From NCBI GenBank assembly GCA_022826515.1, contig JAJDUT010000034.1:1-52007 (forward strand): a DNA stretch of 52,007 bases. The letters run 5' to 3'. This document shows, piece after piece, positions 44,042 to 52,007 of the stretch; position 1 is the stretch's first letter; each line of letters starts with the position of its first letter. The stretch is from Candidatus Latescibacterota bacterium. GTDB taxonomy: Bacteria > Latescibacterota > UBA2968 > UBA8231. Both the position numbers and the translations under genes were made by a program. The notes beneath the pieces are model-generated. The model was not told the DNA's origin and ran no database searches. It saw nothing but the letters and a program-made list of their open reading frames with translations.

Positions 44042-45043
44042 CTAGCGAGCTTGGTGGTAGGGCGAGGGTTGGGGGAGCGTGTCGAGGAGGGCGGAGCGAG
44101 TGGGGAAGAGGAGAGCTGCTTTTTCAGGCGTTATGGTGAAGACGTGGCCGGTGGTGTGGAGGCGGAGGTAGCGGCCTCGGTCGTCGGCTGCGCCGATGGC
44201 GAGGGTGTCTATGGTGCCCTCTTCGTCTTCGAGATAGAGATAGCTGGCTTGGACAAAGGCATCGGTGCGGCTCGGATCGTGCAACGCCGACCACGTCAGG
44301 CGTTTGAGGAAGTCGGCGTAGGCTTCTACGCTCGCGGAGAGGCAGGTCTCCGCACCGGTAGCAGACGAGGCGATCCACTCGTAGGTCGGCATCATGGGGC
44401 CTGGTGCCGTCATGGCCTTTAGCTGGCGGCTGAGGGATTGCATCGGGTAGGAAGGGTCGCCGGCGAAGGCGATTTGCCGGAGGCCCTTGCGCTGCAAGGC
44501 TTGGGGCAGGACGCGGCGGTCGAGCATGGGAGCGGGCGGCGCGGTGTCGAGGGCGTGGACGGGGTGGGCGTGGAGGTGGAAGATGCTGTCGGCACCAATG
44601 CGCTGGACGTACGATTCTCCCGCACGGGCCCCGGGGGCACCGCGACCTTGGCGCACTTCGAGCAAGGGACGCCCCTGTTGGTCGAGCAGGTGGATGCGGA
44701 CGCTACCCGGCCCGAGGCCATAGCGGGCCAAGTCCCCAGGCTCGGTCGAGACGAAGGTCGCCGGAGTGGCGAGCAGACCCTGGAGTAGGTGATCGACGCG
44801 GCGGTTGAGGACAAAGGCGCGGTGGTACGCGGGGAAATACCAAGTGTTCCCGCGCCGGACGTAGTGCCAACGGCGTCCGGCGGCGTGGACCTCAATCTGA
44901 TCGATTGCTGAGGATGATTCGGGTGTCAAGAGGCGCAGAGCACCGGCGGTGCGGCGCACCGTGCGCTGGTGCTCGCGCAGTGCGCTCTCCCCGAGGACGA
45001 GCAGGACCAGCAAGGCCCCCAACGCGCAGAGCAAGCGGATCAC
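44042..45043 (-). CDS. DUF4340 domain protein
   Basis: The 333-residue protein has an N-terminal membrane anchor (VIRLLCALGALLVLLVLGES) and a periplasmic part with the DUF4340 beta-rich repeats (IDQIEVHAAGRRWHYVRRGNTW, LLATPATFVSTEP, YGLGPGSVRIHLLD). DUF4340 genes commonly follow GldG-like genes in ABC operons. The GTG start at 45043 overlaps the upstream stop in GTGA. A longer frame to 45964 is a shadow of the GldG-like gene. Role in the complex is unknown. Confidence 0.83.
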   Translation of the reverse strand: MIRLLCALGALLVLLVLGESALREHQRTVRRTAGALRLLTPESSSAIDQIEVHAAGRRWHYVRRGNTWYFPAYHRAFVLNRRVDHLLQGLLATPATFVSTEPGDLARYGLGPGSVRIHLLDQQGRPLLEVRQGRGAPGARAGESYVQRIGADSIFHLHAHPVHALDTAPPAPMLDRRVLPQALQRKGLRQIAFAGDPSYPMQSLSRQLKAMTAPGPMMPTYEWIASSATGAETCLSASVEAYADFLKRLTWSALHDPSRTDAFVQASYLYLEDEEGTIDTLAIGAADDRGRYLRLHTTGHVFTITPEKAALLFPTRSALLDTLPQPSPYHQAR

Positions 45044-48000
45044 GTGCGCCTCGTGCGGCGATAGAGGGCATAGCCCAAAAACAGCAACGGTCCCGCACCC
45101 ACCACGAACACGCGCCACAGGCGCTTGGATTCGGCGCTCTGGAAGGGGAAGCCGCGCGGAGTCGGTCGCCGCGCCTGTAAGGCGGCTAGCTCCTCGCCAT
45201 AAGCGTTGTATGCCACGGCATTGAGCAAGAATTGATCGTGCTGAAAGCCCGGGGTTAGCAGGTGCTCGTTTTTGAACATTTCCGAAGAGCCGATCAGGAG
45301 TAAGGTCCCCGTTTGTCGCGGACGTTCGCCCACGCGCTGGAGCGTGGCGCGGCCGTCCTCGTCTTCGGCGAAGGCGACCTCGGGAAAGGGACCGGTAAGC
45401 AGCGCGGCTAGGGGTTGGGGGCCGGGCAGGTACGTCTGCGGGGCGAAGACCTCGGGCGGCAGCCAACCGCCCTGCCAGGGGTATGCCCAGGCTTGGGGCG
45501 AGGTGGAGATTAGGGTTTGGGCCGTTATGCCTGCGCTGCTTAGCTCTGTCGAGTTCAGGGCAAATCGGTTTCCCCAGATAAAGAGCTGATCGCCGAGATG
45601 TCGGGTGATCGGCGAGGTGTGGTCGTAGTGCTGGCCGACGGCGCGGATCAAGAAAGGCAAGGCGACCTTTTGCGGATCGTACTCGCGCACGGCCGTGCGG
45701 TTGACTTGGGTCTCTAGGTCGAGGTGCGACTGGGTGCGGTCGAAGAGCACTTCGCGGATCTGTTCGACGCCAAAGAGCTTCAGGTAGCGGTCGAGGTCTT
45801 GGAATTGGGGCTGGGGCCAGTACACCGTCTGAAATCCCGAGCCGCGGTACTGGCGCTGCTGGATGTTGAAGTGCTGCATGGCAACAATGGCCTTGCCCCC
45901 CTGCGCGAGATGTTGGCTCAGCAGCAGCAGGATCGGACCCGAGTCGCGGCGCGGCTGCATCCACACGAGAACGTCGATGTCTTGAGGCATGACTGGCGTA
46001 CGGGGATTGATGTAGCGGACGTCGTAGAGATAGTCGGCGAGCAGGGTTTTTAAGTCGCTGTACACGTCGGTGCCGCCCGGGGCGATGAGGCCCTTCTTCT
46101 GGTAGTCTTCGAGGGCTTCGGCCGGCGAGAGGCGCGGTAAGTCGGAGATGACGGCCACGCGCATTTTGTGCCCCTGTTGCAGGTTGTGGGCGGCTGCGGC
46201 CAAGAGGAATTCGAGGTGGTGCAGGGAGTGTTGGTCGAGGCGCGGCACGGTGATGATGTGCGCGTTGTCAATTAGACGCAGGCCGCTCCATACGTATTGG
46301 GTGGCGAGCGTGTCGTGGAGGACTCTTTCGACTGGGAAGGGTGTCAGCCCCTCGGCGGCGAACGTCTGCTGTTGATCGGGAGTCAGCGCGTCGGGCCGGA
46401 TTACGCGCAGGGGAATGTTGCAGTCGGCGAGCAAGGTGCGGATGCGGTCTTCGGCGTCTTTGAGCTGCCGGGGCATGGAGGCCCGGTGTGTGGCGATCAG
46501 TTCGGCGGATAGAGAGGTGCCCTGCAACAAGCGGCCCAAAAGCGGCGATGGCGTGTTGAGTTGGTCGGCCGTCAGGTCGAGATAGGGGCCGCGGCCGCGC
46601 CAGACGAGCGCACCAACGAGGAGCACCAAGCAGGCGATGCCGAGCGGTCGTCTCCAACGGCCGGTTGACCAACTTGGGCGACTGTAGCGGAGGTAGTGCC
46701 TAACGCCGAGACCTACAAATGTTAGGGGTACCAAGAAGACCGCAAAGAACCGCCAGAAGAAACGGGCGAGTGTGCCGGGTGGGACTAGCCGCTGCGGCCC
46801 GCCTTTTTCTACGCGTCCTCGGAGTACGCGCTCTGGTTGGCCGTAGGTGCGGATGAGGTTTTGCAGGAAGACGCGGTGGGCGTAGCCGGGTTGGTTGATG
46901 ATGCCGTCTTGGAAGGGCGACGCGCTGGCCAAGACGAATAGCTGCCCCTGCCAAGGATCGTCCGGCTTGAGCAGGACCAGCAAATTTTGTTTGGGCACTG
47001 GTAGGCCGCCAGCTAAGTCGGCGTCGGTGAAGGGGCCGGTGGGCAGGGGCAGGACGCGGGGGCTTTCGGTGGTGGTGCCGACGATTTCCGCGTGGAAGCC
47101 CTTGGCTTGGACGGCCTGCGGATCGACTTCGAGTGCGCTAGCGGCGACGAAATTAAGCCCGCCGCGACCTGGTGCGGCAAAGCTCTTCATGTTGTAAAAA
47201 GCGGGCAGTACCCGGAGGTGAAAAGGCGCAACGATTTCGCCCATGTCGAGGATGACCGGCCCGGTATTTTTATCGACGAGCAGGTCCGGTACCGGTCGGA
47301 GGCCAAAGGGCTGGAGCAGTTGTCCCCAAGCAGGCGGCGCGTGGTGTACCCAATAGGAAATCGCGTCCTCCTGTGGGGCATAGCCGATCTGGTAGGTGCT
47401 GCCAGCGAGCACGGCACTGCGGCCGGATGCTAGGAAGGCGAGCAACTGCCGCACGTGCTCGGGTGTGGCGACTTCGGGCTGAATCCAGAACAGCACGTCG
47501 ATTTCCGGGGGGATGATGGGATTGCTGTTGAGGTCTAGTTCGACGACTGGCCCGGCCTCGTTGAGAAAGGCCGCCAAAAGCTGGAAGGGCGGCGGTGCCG
47601 ATACGCCAAAGGTCGGTTGCGGCGGCGCTCGTCCGGCCTGCAGTTGGGCTATGACGTACTCCTCTAGATAAGGCAGGTGCTCTGGCTCGATGCTTTGGAC
47701 GAGCACTTCGGGCGCGTTGGTGCGCGCGATTACCAGCGAGGACCAGATTTTTTGCTCGGAACGCTCGTCGTGCAACACCCGCCGCACGCTGAAGGAGGAG
47801 GCCCTTTTGCTGGCTGCATAACCGATGCCAGCGCGCCCGCTTAGGTCCGGGTCGATGACCCGATAGTCGATGCGGTCGGGTGCTTGGTCGCGCAGAGCCG
47901 ACAGGAGCCGGCGGACTTGGGGCTCGAGTTCTTTGAGGTGCGCCGGCATGTTTTCGCGGGCGGTGGCAAAGTAGGTGATGGAGAGCGGGGTTTCTAAGGA

Positions 48001-48162
48001 GCGGAGGTAGCGCTTGGTCGCCGGTGCGAGCGTGGCGATGTCGTCCCCTGCTAGGTCTAGGGTCCAACTTCCCGTTAGGTTCAGGAGGCGGCTGGCGTAC
48101 GCGACGATGCCCAACAGCAGCGCAAAAGCCAGCGCGATTTGGAGCAAGAAATGCCGCTTCAA
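45040..48162 (-). CDS. Double-length GldG-like ABC auxiliary protein
   Basis: The 1040-residue protein starts at TTG 48162 (TTGA overlap with the permease stop). Two GldG/ABC_transp_aux-like halves are fused. Half 1 starts with a membrane helix, then DLAGDDIATLAPATKRYLRS, ITYFATARENMPAHLKELE, DYRVIDPD and VLFWIQPE. Half 2 restarts at about residue 530 with a helix, LDLTADQLNTPSPLLGRLL, ELIATHRASMPRQLKDAED, LRVIRPD and VLVWMQPRRD. Both halves keep the same order of motifs, including VERVLHD/VRRVLHD. In Flavobacterium GldF and GldG are needed for gliding and T9SS function. A separate pair is common; one fused chain is unusual. The protein ends with a membrane helix and RRTRRT. Confidence 0.85.
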   Translation of the reverse strand: MKRHFLLQIALAFALLLGIVAYASRLLNLTGSWTLDLAGDDIATLAPATKRYLRSLETPLSITYFATARENMPAHLKELEPQVRRLLSALRDQAPDRIDYRVIDPDLSGRAGIGYAASKRASSFSVRRVLHDERSEQKIWSSLVIARTNAPEVLVQSIEPEHLPYLEEYVIAQLQAGRAPPQPTFGVSAPPPFQLLAAFLNEAGPVVELDLNSNPIIPPEIDVLFWIQPEVATPEHVRQLLAFLASGRSAVLAGSTYQIGYAPQEDAISYWVHHAPPAWGQLLQPFGLRPVPDLLVDKNTGPVILDMGEIVAPFHLRVLPAFYNMKSFAAPGRGGLNFVAASALEVDPQAVQAKGFHAEIVGTTTESPRVLPLPTGPFTDADLAGGLPVPKQNLLVLLKPDDPWQGQLFVLASASPFQDGIINQPGYAHRVFLQNLIRTYGQPERVLRGRVEKGGPQRLVPPGTLARFFWRFFAVFLVPLTFVGLGVRHYLRYSRPSWSTGRWRRPLGIACLVLLVGALVWRGRGPYLDLTADQLNTPSPLLGRLLQGTSLSAELIATHRASMPRQLKDAEDRIRTLLADCNIPLRVIRPDALTPDQQQTFAAEGLTPFPVERVLHDTLATQYVWSGLRLIDNAHIITVPRLDQHSLHHLEFLLAAAAHNLQQGHKMRVAVISDLPRLSPAEALEDYQKKGLIAPGGTDVYSDLKTLLADYLYDVRYINPRTPVMPQDIDVLVWMQPRRDSGPILLLLSQHLAQGGKAIVAMQHFNIQQRQYRGSGFQTVYWPQPQFQDLDRYLKLFGVEQIREVLFDRTQSHLDLETQVNRTAVREYDPQKVALPFLIRAVGQHYDHTSPITRHLGDQLFIWGNRFALNSTELSSAGITAQTLISTSPQAWAYPWQGGWLPPEVFAPQTYLPGPQPLAALLTGPFPEVAFAEDEDGRATLQRVGERPRQTGTLLLIGSSEMFKNEHLLTPGFQHDQFLLNAVAYNAYGEELAALQARRPTPRGFPFQSAESKRLWRVFVVGAGPLLFLGYALYRRTRRT

Positions 48163-48926
48163 TACTTGGATCTCTGGAGGCTGAGATAGTTCATTGAGAC
48201 GAAAAAACCGCTCATCAACGCGAAGTACAGCAGATCGGCGAGGGCGATTACGCCGTGGCCAAAAGCCTCGTAGTGGGGCAGGACCGATATGGTCTCGTAC
48301 AGCCACGTGCCTGGCTGATAGGCTGGCGCGAGTCCGTCGAGGACTTCGACGACTTTTTCGTGCCCGCTGAGCACGAAGAAGAAGCCGAAGAGCGCGGCGA
48401 GCACAAAGGCGACGATCTGGTCGCGAGTCAGGCCGGAGGCAAAGAGGCCGAAGGACAGGAAGAAAGCACCCAACAGCAGCGCGCCGAGATAACTCGCGCA
48501 GATGCGCCCGAGGTCGGGGTCGCCGAGGAAGAGGAGCATCAGCACGATGGGCAAGCTACCGGCGAGGACGATTGCGTAGAAGCAGAGAGCCGCGAGATAC
48601 TTGCCTAGCACGACCTGTAAGGAGTGCAGCGGCAGGGTCATCAGTAGCTCAAAGGTGTGCTGGGCATGTTCTTCGGCCCAAGCCCGCATGGTAATGGCTG
48701 GGACGAAGGGGATCAGCAGAAAGGGCAGGGCGGTGAAGTACGGCCCCATATCTACTACTCCGTCGAGGAAGAAGGAGTTCATAAAGGTGGTGCAAGACAG
48801 CACCAAGAAGACCGCGGCGTACGCATAGGCAATGGGCGAGTCAAAGTACGACTCTAGCTCGCGGTCGAAGACAATGCGCGCGCCGCGCAGGCACTCGGCA
48901 GTAGAAAGGCGTTGCGCGTCAGACAT
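48159..48926 (-). CDS. ABC-2 type permease, GldF-like
   Basis: The 255-residue membrane protein has six predicted helices. The N-terminal REleSYF-like motif (FDRELESYFDSPIAYAYAAV) and ITMRAWAEEHAQHTFELLMTLP are typical of GldF/NosY-type permeases working with GldA-like ATPases and GldG proteins. It overlaps the ATPase gene by eight bases and the GldG-like gene by four. Confidence 0.92.
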   Translation of the reverse strand: MSDAQRLSTAECLRGARIVFDRELESYFDSPIAYAYAAVFLVLSCTTFMNSFFLDGVVDMGPYFTALPFLLIPFVPAITMRAWAEEHAQHTFELLMTLPLHSLQVVLGKYLAALCFYAIVLAGSLPIVLMLLFLGDPDLGRICASYLGALLLGAFFLSFGLFASGLTRDQIVAFVLAALFGFFFVLSGHEKVVEVLDGLAPAYQPGTWLYETISVLPHYEAFGHGVIALADLLYFALMSGFFVSMNYLSLQRSKY

Positions 48927-49707
48927 GGGCAGGGGTTGACTTCGGCGAGGCTTCGACGGTGCGCTCAGCCGAACCGCTCAGTCGAGTCGTGGTGCGGACT
49001 AAGTGGGCGAAGACTGCTTCGAGACCGGCCCCGGGGATGCCGGCGTCGGCGCCCAACTGTTCGACGCGGCCATCGCCGAGCAAGCGCCCCTGATGGATGA
49101 TCAACACGCGGTCGGCAATGGCTTCGACATCGCCGATGATGTGGGTGCTAAAGAGGATCGCCCGGCCCGGGCTGAGGGCGCGCAAGGTGTCGCGGAAGGT
49201 TAGGACCTGCAAGGGGTCGAAGCCGTGGGTTGGCTCGTCGAGGAGCAAGACCGGCGGGTCGTGGACCATGGCAGTAGCTAGGCCGATGCGCTGGCGGAAC
49301 CCGGTGGAGCACTCCTTGATGCGCTGGGTGAGCACGTCTTCGAGCCCGCAGAGTTCGACCGCGCGCGTTAGGCCCTGCTGCAAGGCGTCGCCTTCGAGTC
49401 CGCGAGCTCGGGCGATGAAGCGGAGGAATTTATCGACGCGCATCTCTTGGTAGAGCGGGGTGTCGCCCGACAAGTAGCCGATGCGGCGGCGCACGGCGAG
49501 CGGATGTTCCACCACGTCGAGTCCGTCGATGGAGATGGTGCCGGCCGTGGGGTGGATAAAGGTGGAGAGCATCTTGAGCATGGTGCTCTTGCCAGCGCCA
49601 TTGGGGCCGACAAAGCCGACGATCTCGCCTTGGTCAACGGCAAAGCTGACTTCGTCAACTGCGGTTAAAAGGCCGTAGCGGCGGGTAGCGGATTCTACGC
49701 GGATCAT
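48919..49707 (-). CDS. ABC transporter ATPase, GldA-like
   Basis: The 262-residue ATPase has Walker A GPNGAGKST, Walker B VLLLDEPTHGFDP and switch His in FSTHIIGD. The signature is degenerate (CSTGFRQRIGLA instead of LSGGQ), a form common in GldA-type proteins. It has a ~30-residue polar C-terminal tail. It is the second gene of the operon, 12 bases after the lipoprotein gene. Confidence 0.93.
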   Translation of the reverse strand: MIRVESATRRYGLLTAVDEVSFAVDQGEIVGFVGPNGAGKSTMLKMLSTFIHPTAGTISIDGLDVVEHPLAVRRRIGYLSGDTPLYQEMRVDKFLRFIARARGLEGDALQQGLTRAVELCGLEDVLTQRIKECSTGFRQRIGLATAMVHDPPVLLLDEPTHGFDPLQVLTFRDTLRALSPGRAILFSTHIIGDVEAIADRVLIIHQGRLLGDGRVEQLGADAGIPGAGLEAVFAHLVRTTTRLSGSAERTVEASPKSTPAHV

Positions 49708-49719
49708 GTGCGGGCGGGG

Positions 49720-50133
49720 CTACTCCTTGAAGACGCCGCAGCGGAGCATGGAAGCGCCGAAGTAGGGATTGGCGATTTGGGGTTGGTCTTTTTGCACCCA
49801 GTGCGCCCCCTTGTCGCCGTCGGCCATTGGGCAGTATGCCACGACGTAGCCCTCGGGGATTTGGCCCTTCCGCACTTCTTCGGACAGCGGCTTGAACGCA
49901 ACGCGCACCGCAGTAATATCAGCGGCGCTTGCGGCTTTTTCCGCCAGCGGTTTGAGCGTTGGGCTGGCGCTTTGCACCAAGTCTTGCAGTGCTTGACGCG
50001 CTTGGTCTAGATCGTCGGCGGCTAGGGCTTCTTGGGCTGCGACGTAGTGGGTCAATGCTGGGGGGGCCGGATCGGACGAACCACAGGCCGCGATTGTGAC
50101 CGCGATGAGAAACAACAAAGGCAAGCAGCGCAT
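49720..50133 (-). CDS. DUF3347-type lipoprotein
   Basis: The 137-residue protein has a lipoprotein signal peptide with lipobox IAAC (Cys17). The mature part matches DUF3347: helical AAQEALAADDLDQARQALQDLV, then FKPLSEEV, VAYCPMADGDKGAHWVQ and IANPYFGASMLRCG. This Cys/Met/His-containing end recurs in CusB-like periplasmic copper-efflux proteins, suggesting heavy-metal binding. It has a perfect AAGGAGG ribosome-binding site and heads the seven-gene operon, so the operon may respond to or handle a metal. That link is inference. Confidence 0.82.
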   Translation of the reverse strand: MRCLPLLFLIAVTIAACGSSDPAPPALTHYVAAQEALAADDLDQARQALQDLVQSASPTLKPLAEKAASAADITAVRVAFKPLSEEVRKGQIPEGYVVAYCPMADGDKGAHWVQKDQPQIANPYFGASMLRCGVFKE

Positions 50134-50292
50134 GGGAGATTCCTCCTTGCGGAAAAGGGAATATCAAAAATTGCGTTGAACCTGTGTTTCGCGCAATCGG
50201 TGCCGTTGGATTCCCTGCGTCTAAGGTCGGGCGCACGTTGGCTGGGGATCGTATATTTTTTAACTGACGTGCTAGGAACTGGTAGCCATAGA

Positions 50293-50376
50293 AATGCTTC
50301 GACTCCGCTTTGCTCCGCTCAGCATGACAGGTGCTAGCACTTCGGTCCCCAGTGTCATGCTGAGCGAGCGAAGCAT
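50293..50376. repeat. Dispersed palindromic repeat (GCTCAGCATGACA type)
   Basis: A perfect 13-bp inner stem, GCTCAGCATGACA (50317-50329) with TGTCATGCTGAGC (50353-50365), and an outer stem ATGCTTCG / CGAAGCAT (50294-50301, 50369-50376), asymmetric because the left arm holds extra bases. Such ATGCTTCG...CAGCATGACA elements are scattered in many bacterial genomes (from memory). It lies between two divergent genes and creates a false upstream ATG at 50294. Confidence 0.85.
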
Positions 50377-50428
50377 CTTATACCCAAGGGGTCCATGTGT
50401 AACATTAGCTCATCGAGGAAGAAAAATC

Positions 50429-51865
50429 GTGTCTGAAGCCGATCCCTATCCCGGTCCCAACGAGGAAGTGCTGGAGGCGCAAGCGCGCGTCTGTACCGGG
50501 CCACACCAGAGCCGTCCGCTGGGGAAAAAAGAGGGCGACCCCGATCCTAAGCGAATCCTTGAACTGATTCTCGCTTCGCTCAAGGGGGACTTGCCTCGCG
50601 CAGAGCAGGTTTCTCCAGCCCAGATGGGTGCGTTTTTCGCGGCGATGTCCATCCGCCGCACCTTCGGCGCACAGACCGGTTGGAGCGCGGCCGAGGTCGA
50701 GGCGTTTGACCGCTATGGGGACGCGCTTGGCGAGATGCCCGAGGATTTGCGCTTCCTACTGGGAATGGCACCTGATTTCTCCGGTTGCGATGCGGGCGAA
50801 GCGCGGGTGGTTGAAGCGCTGCGCTCGGTTTTGCAGGGTGGGCATTTGTGCTACGAGGAAGTGCGCGGTGCGCTTGAGGCTATGTTAGCGGGCGAAGTGC
50901 GTCCCTCGCTGATGGCTGCGTTCTTGATTGGCCAGCGGATGAATATCGAAAATGAGGAAGAAGTTCGCGCTCATCTCGACGCCGTGCGCCGCCCGGAAGA
51001 AGCGCTGCGGGTCCAAGTCGATTCGCTGCTGCATTTTGGCCAGCCTTTTGACGGTGCAGCGCGCTATTTTCGCCCGACGCTGTTCGTCGCTGCTGTGCGC
51101 GCGGCCTTGGGTCGGGCAACCGTGCTACACGGCGTCGCTGAAATGCCGCCCAAGCGCGGAGTCACCGAGGAAGGGGTGCTAGCGGCCTTGGGGGCGCGAG
51201 TTGATCTGCCGCTGATGGAGGCGGCCCGTTGCATTGAAGACCCGGCCGTTGGGTTCGCGTATGTGAGTCAGCGCGAGTACGCTCCCCGCGCGTACGCGTT
51301 GCGCCATTTGCGCACTCACATTGCCAAACGCCCGCCTTGGGCTACCACCGAGAAGGCGCAGCAGTTGTTTGCTGGCGTGACTTGGAACGGCATGATCGCG
51401 GGTTTTTATCACACCGGCTACGAGGATAAACTGTTGGGGTTGATGGCGGCACGCGGCTTGGACGCCGGGCTGGTGATCAAAGGTGAGGAAGGGAGCAGCC
51501 ACTATGGGTTGCGATTGGGCAAGCCCTCGGATGCACGGCGCAAAGCCATCAACTACGTGCAGGGATTCCGCCGCGTCGGTGGTGCACTGACGACGGTTGC
51601 CTGCGATGTGGACCCGGAGGAATACGGCTTTTGCTACGAGCAAAGTCCGCGTCCTGCGGAGGTGAGTGCGCGGGCTTTTGCCGATATGGGGCTGGCGGCA
51701 CTCAAGGGCGAACGGGGGCCTGTTTACGATCGCATAGTGCTCAACGCTGGCCTGACTGACTACTATCTGGGCCTAAGTGCGAGTGCGGAAGAGGGGTTGG
51801 CCGAGGCTAAGGAAGCTACCGACAGCGGCCGGGCGCTGGCTCATCTGGAGCGCTATATCAATTGA
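50429..51865 (+). CDS. Anthranilate phosphoribosyltransferase-like protein (TrpD2/YbiB-type)
   Basis: The 478-residue protein starts at GTG 50429 after GAGGAA; an upstream ATG lies inside the palindromic repeat. The N-terminal helical domain (residues ~25-170) resembles the glycosyltransferase family 3 N-domain (LEAMLAGEVRPSLMAAFLIGQRM). The rest resembles cyanobacterial-type TrpD relatives (VLHGVAEMPPKRGVTEEG, HIAKRPPWATTEKAQ, IKGEEGSS). The GTGGD motif of true anthranilate phosphoribosyltransferase is not visible (PFDGAARYF occupies the place), so tryptophan synthesis is unlikely. YbiB relatives bind nucleic acids. Soluble. Confidence 0.72.
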   Translation: MSEADPYPGPNEEVLEAQARVCTGPHQSRPLGKKEGDPDPKRILELILASLKGDLPRAEQVSPAQMGAFFAAMSIRRTFGAQTGWSAAEVEAFDRYGDALGEMPEDLRFLLGMAPDFSGCDAGEARVVEALRSVLQGGHLCYEEVRGALEAMLAGEVRPSLMAAFLIGQRMNIENEEEVRAHLDAVRRPEEALRVQVDSLLHFGQPFDGAARYFRPTLFVAAVRAALGRATVLHGVAEMPPKRGVTEEGVLAALGARVDLPLMEAARCIEDPAVGFAYVSQREYAPRAYALRHLRTHIAKRPPWATTEKAQQLFAGVTWNGMIAGFYHTGYEDKLLGLMAARGLDAGLVIKGEEGSSHYGLRLGKPSDARRKAINYVQGFRRVGGALTTVACDVDPEEYGFCYEQSPRPAEVSARAFADMGLAALKGERGPVYDRIVLNAGLTDYYLGLSASAEEGLAEAKEATDSGRALAHLERYIN

Positions 51866-51970
51866 GCTTGAATTCAACTTGTAAGTGCAATCGTGCTGGC
51901 GCTGGAAAAGAAATGGCCAACTGGTATATTTCCTCGGACCATTTCACATGCAGCTCCGGACGGAGGCACT

Positions 51971-52007
51971 ATGAGGACATATCACCAGTTGACCGAGTAT
52001 CAAAGAT
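51971..52007 (+). mobile_element. IS30-family transposase, first 12 codons (cut by window edge)
   Basis: An ATG after CGGAGG opens MRTYHQLTEYQR, which matches the conserved start of IS30-family transposases (xxYxQLTxxQRYQI). The rest lies outside the window, as does the right end of the element. The left inverted repeat must lie somewhere in 51866-51970 but cannot be defined without its partner. Confidence 0.7.

Noticed and set aside
45044..45964. N-terminal extension of the DUF4340 protein to 640 residues
   Set aside because: The extension is an Arg/Pro/Ala-rich shadow of the GldG-like gene; the GTGA overlap at 45043 gives a proper membrane anchor.
1..52007. CRISPR arrays, tRNA or rRNA genes
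   Set aside because: No regularly spaced direct repeats of CRISPR size, no cloverleaf with CCA-type end in the intergenic regions, and no rRNA-like blocks were noticed.

Overview
The window looks like a chromosomal segment of a GC-rich, uncultured Gram-negative bacterium of the FCB superphylum or a relative such as Latescibacterota. This is an inference. It rests on four intact secreted proteins ending in the FlgD-like/type IX secretion (T9SS) sorting domain (PNPFNP...YNVVGQ...GxYxxxWDA...LLLK/R), a TonB receptor (hence an outer membrane), GldA/F/G-like transporter genes, a DUF5687 permease, and several dispersed palindromic repeats. No rRNA, tRNA or CRISPR was seen.

Layout. (1) 1-2522: debris of a defence locus: a HicB-like fragment, an in-frame chimera of an hsdS 5' half with a COG2865-type regulator, and an hsdR 5' stub. 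(2) 2592-8531: a small secreted protein, a heparinase II/III-like T9SS cargo protein, YtoQ, a coiled-coil protein and a CocE-type hydrolase. (3) 8597-20040: a metabolic block with gltA, hpf, pntAA-pntAB-pntB, a convergent Lrp/AsnC-type regulator and gltB-gltD, closed by a strong terminator. Citrate synthase leads toward 2-oxoglutarate, transhydrogenase makes NADPH, and glutamate synthase uses both, so this reads as a nitrogen-assimilation module. (4) 20092-28671: a NicO-type metal exporter with a repeat-built histidine loop, an amidohydrolase, a Gfo/Idh/MocA oxidoreductase, and a TonB receptor / binding protein / permease / ATPase uptake operon. (5) 29012-41790: an array of large T9SS cargo proteins with a decayed copy, an Rpn-type nuclease gene behind a perfect sigma-54 promoter motif, and a family of look-alike hairpins after each gene. 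(6) 41824-50133: a tightly packed seven-gene minus-strand operon with two ABC ATPases, two permeases, a double-length GldG-like protein, a DUF4340 protein and a DUF3347 lipoprotein. (7) 50292-52007: a palindromic repeat, a TrpD-like gene, and the first codons of an IS30-family transposase cut by the window edge.

The most interesting points are the seven-gene operon with the fused double GldG-like protein, the T9SS cargo array with near-identical C-terminal DNA cassettes, the sigma-54 motif before the Rpn gene, the twin TTTTGCAAAA palindromes before the TonB operon, and the hsdS-COG2865 chimera. All family names are recognised by eye from motifs; no database search was run.
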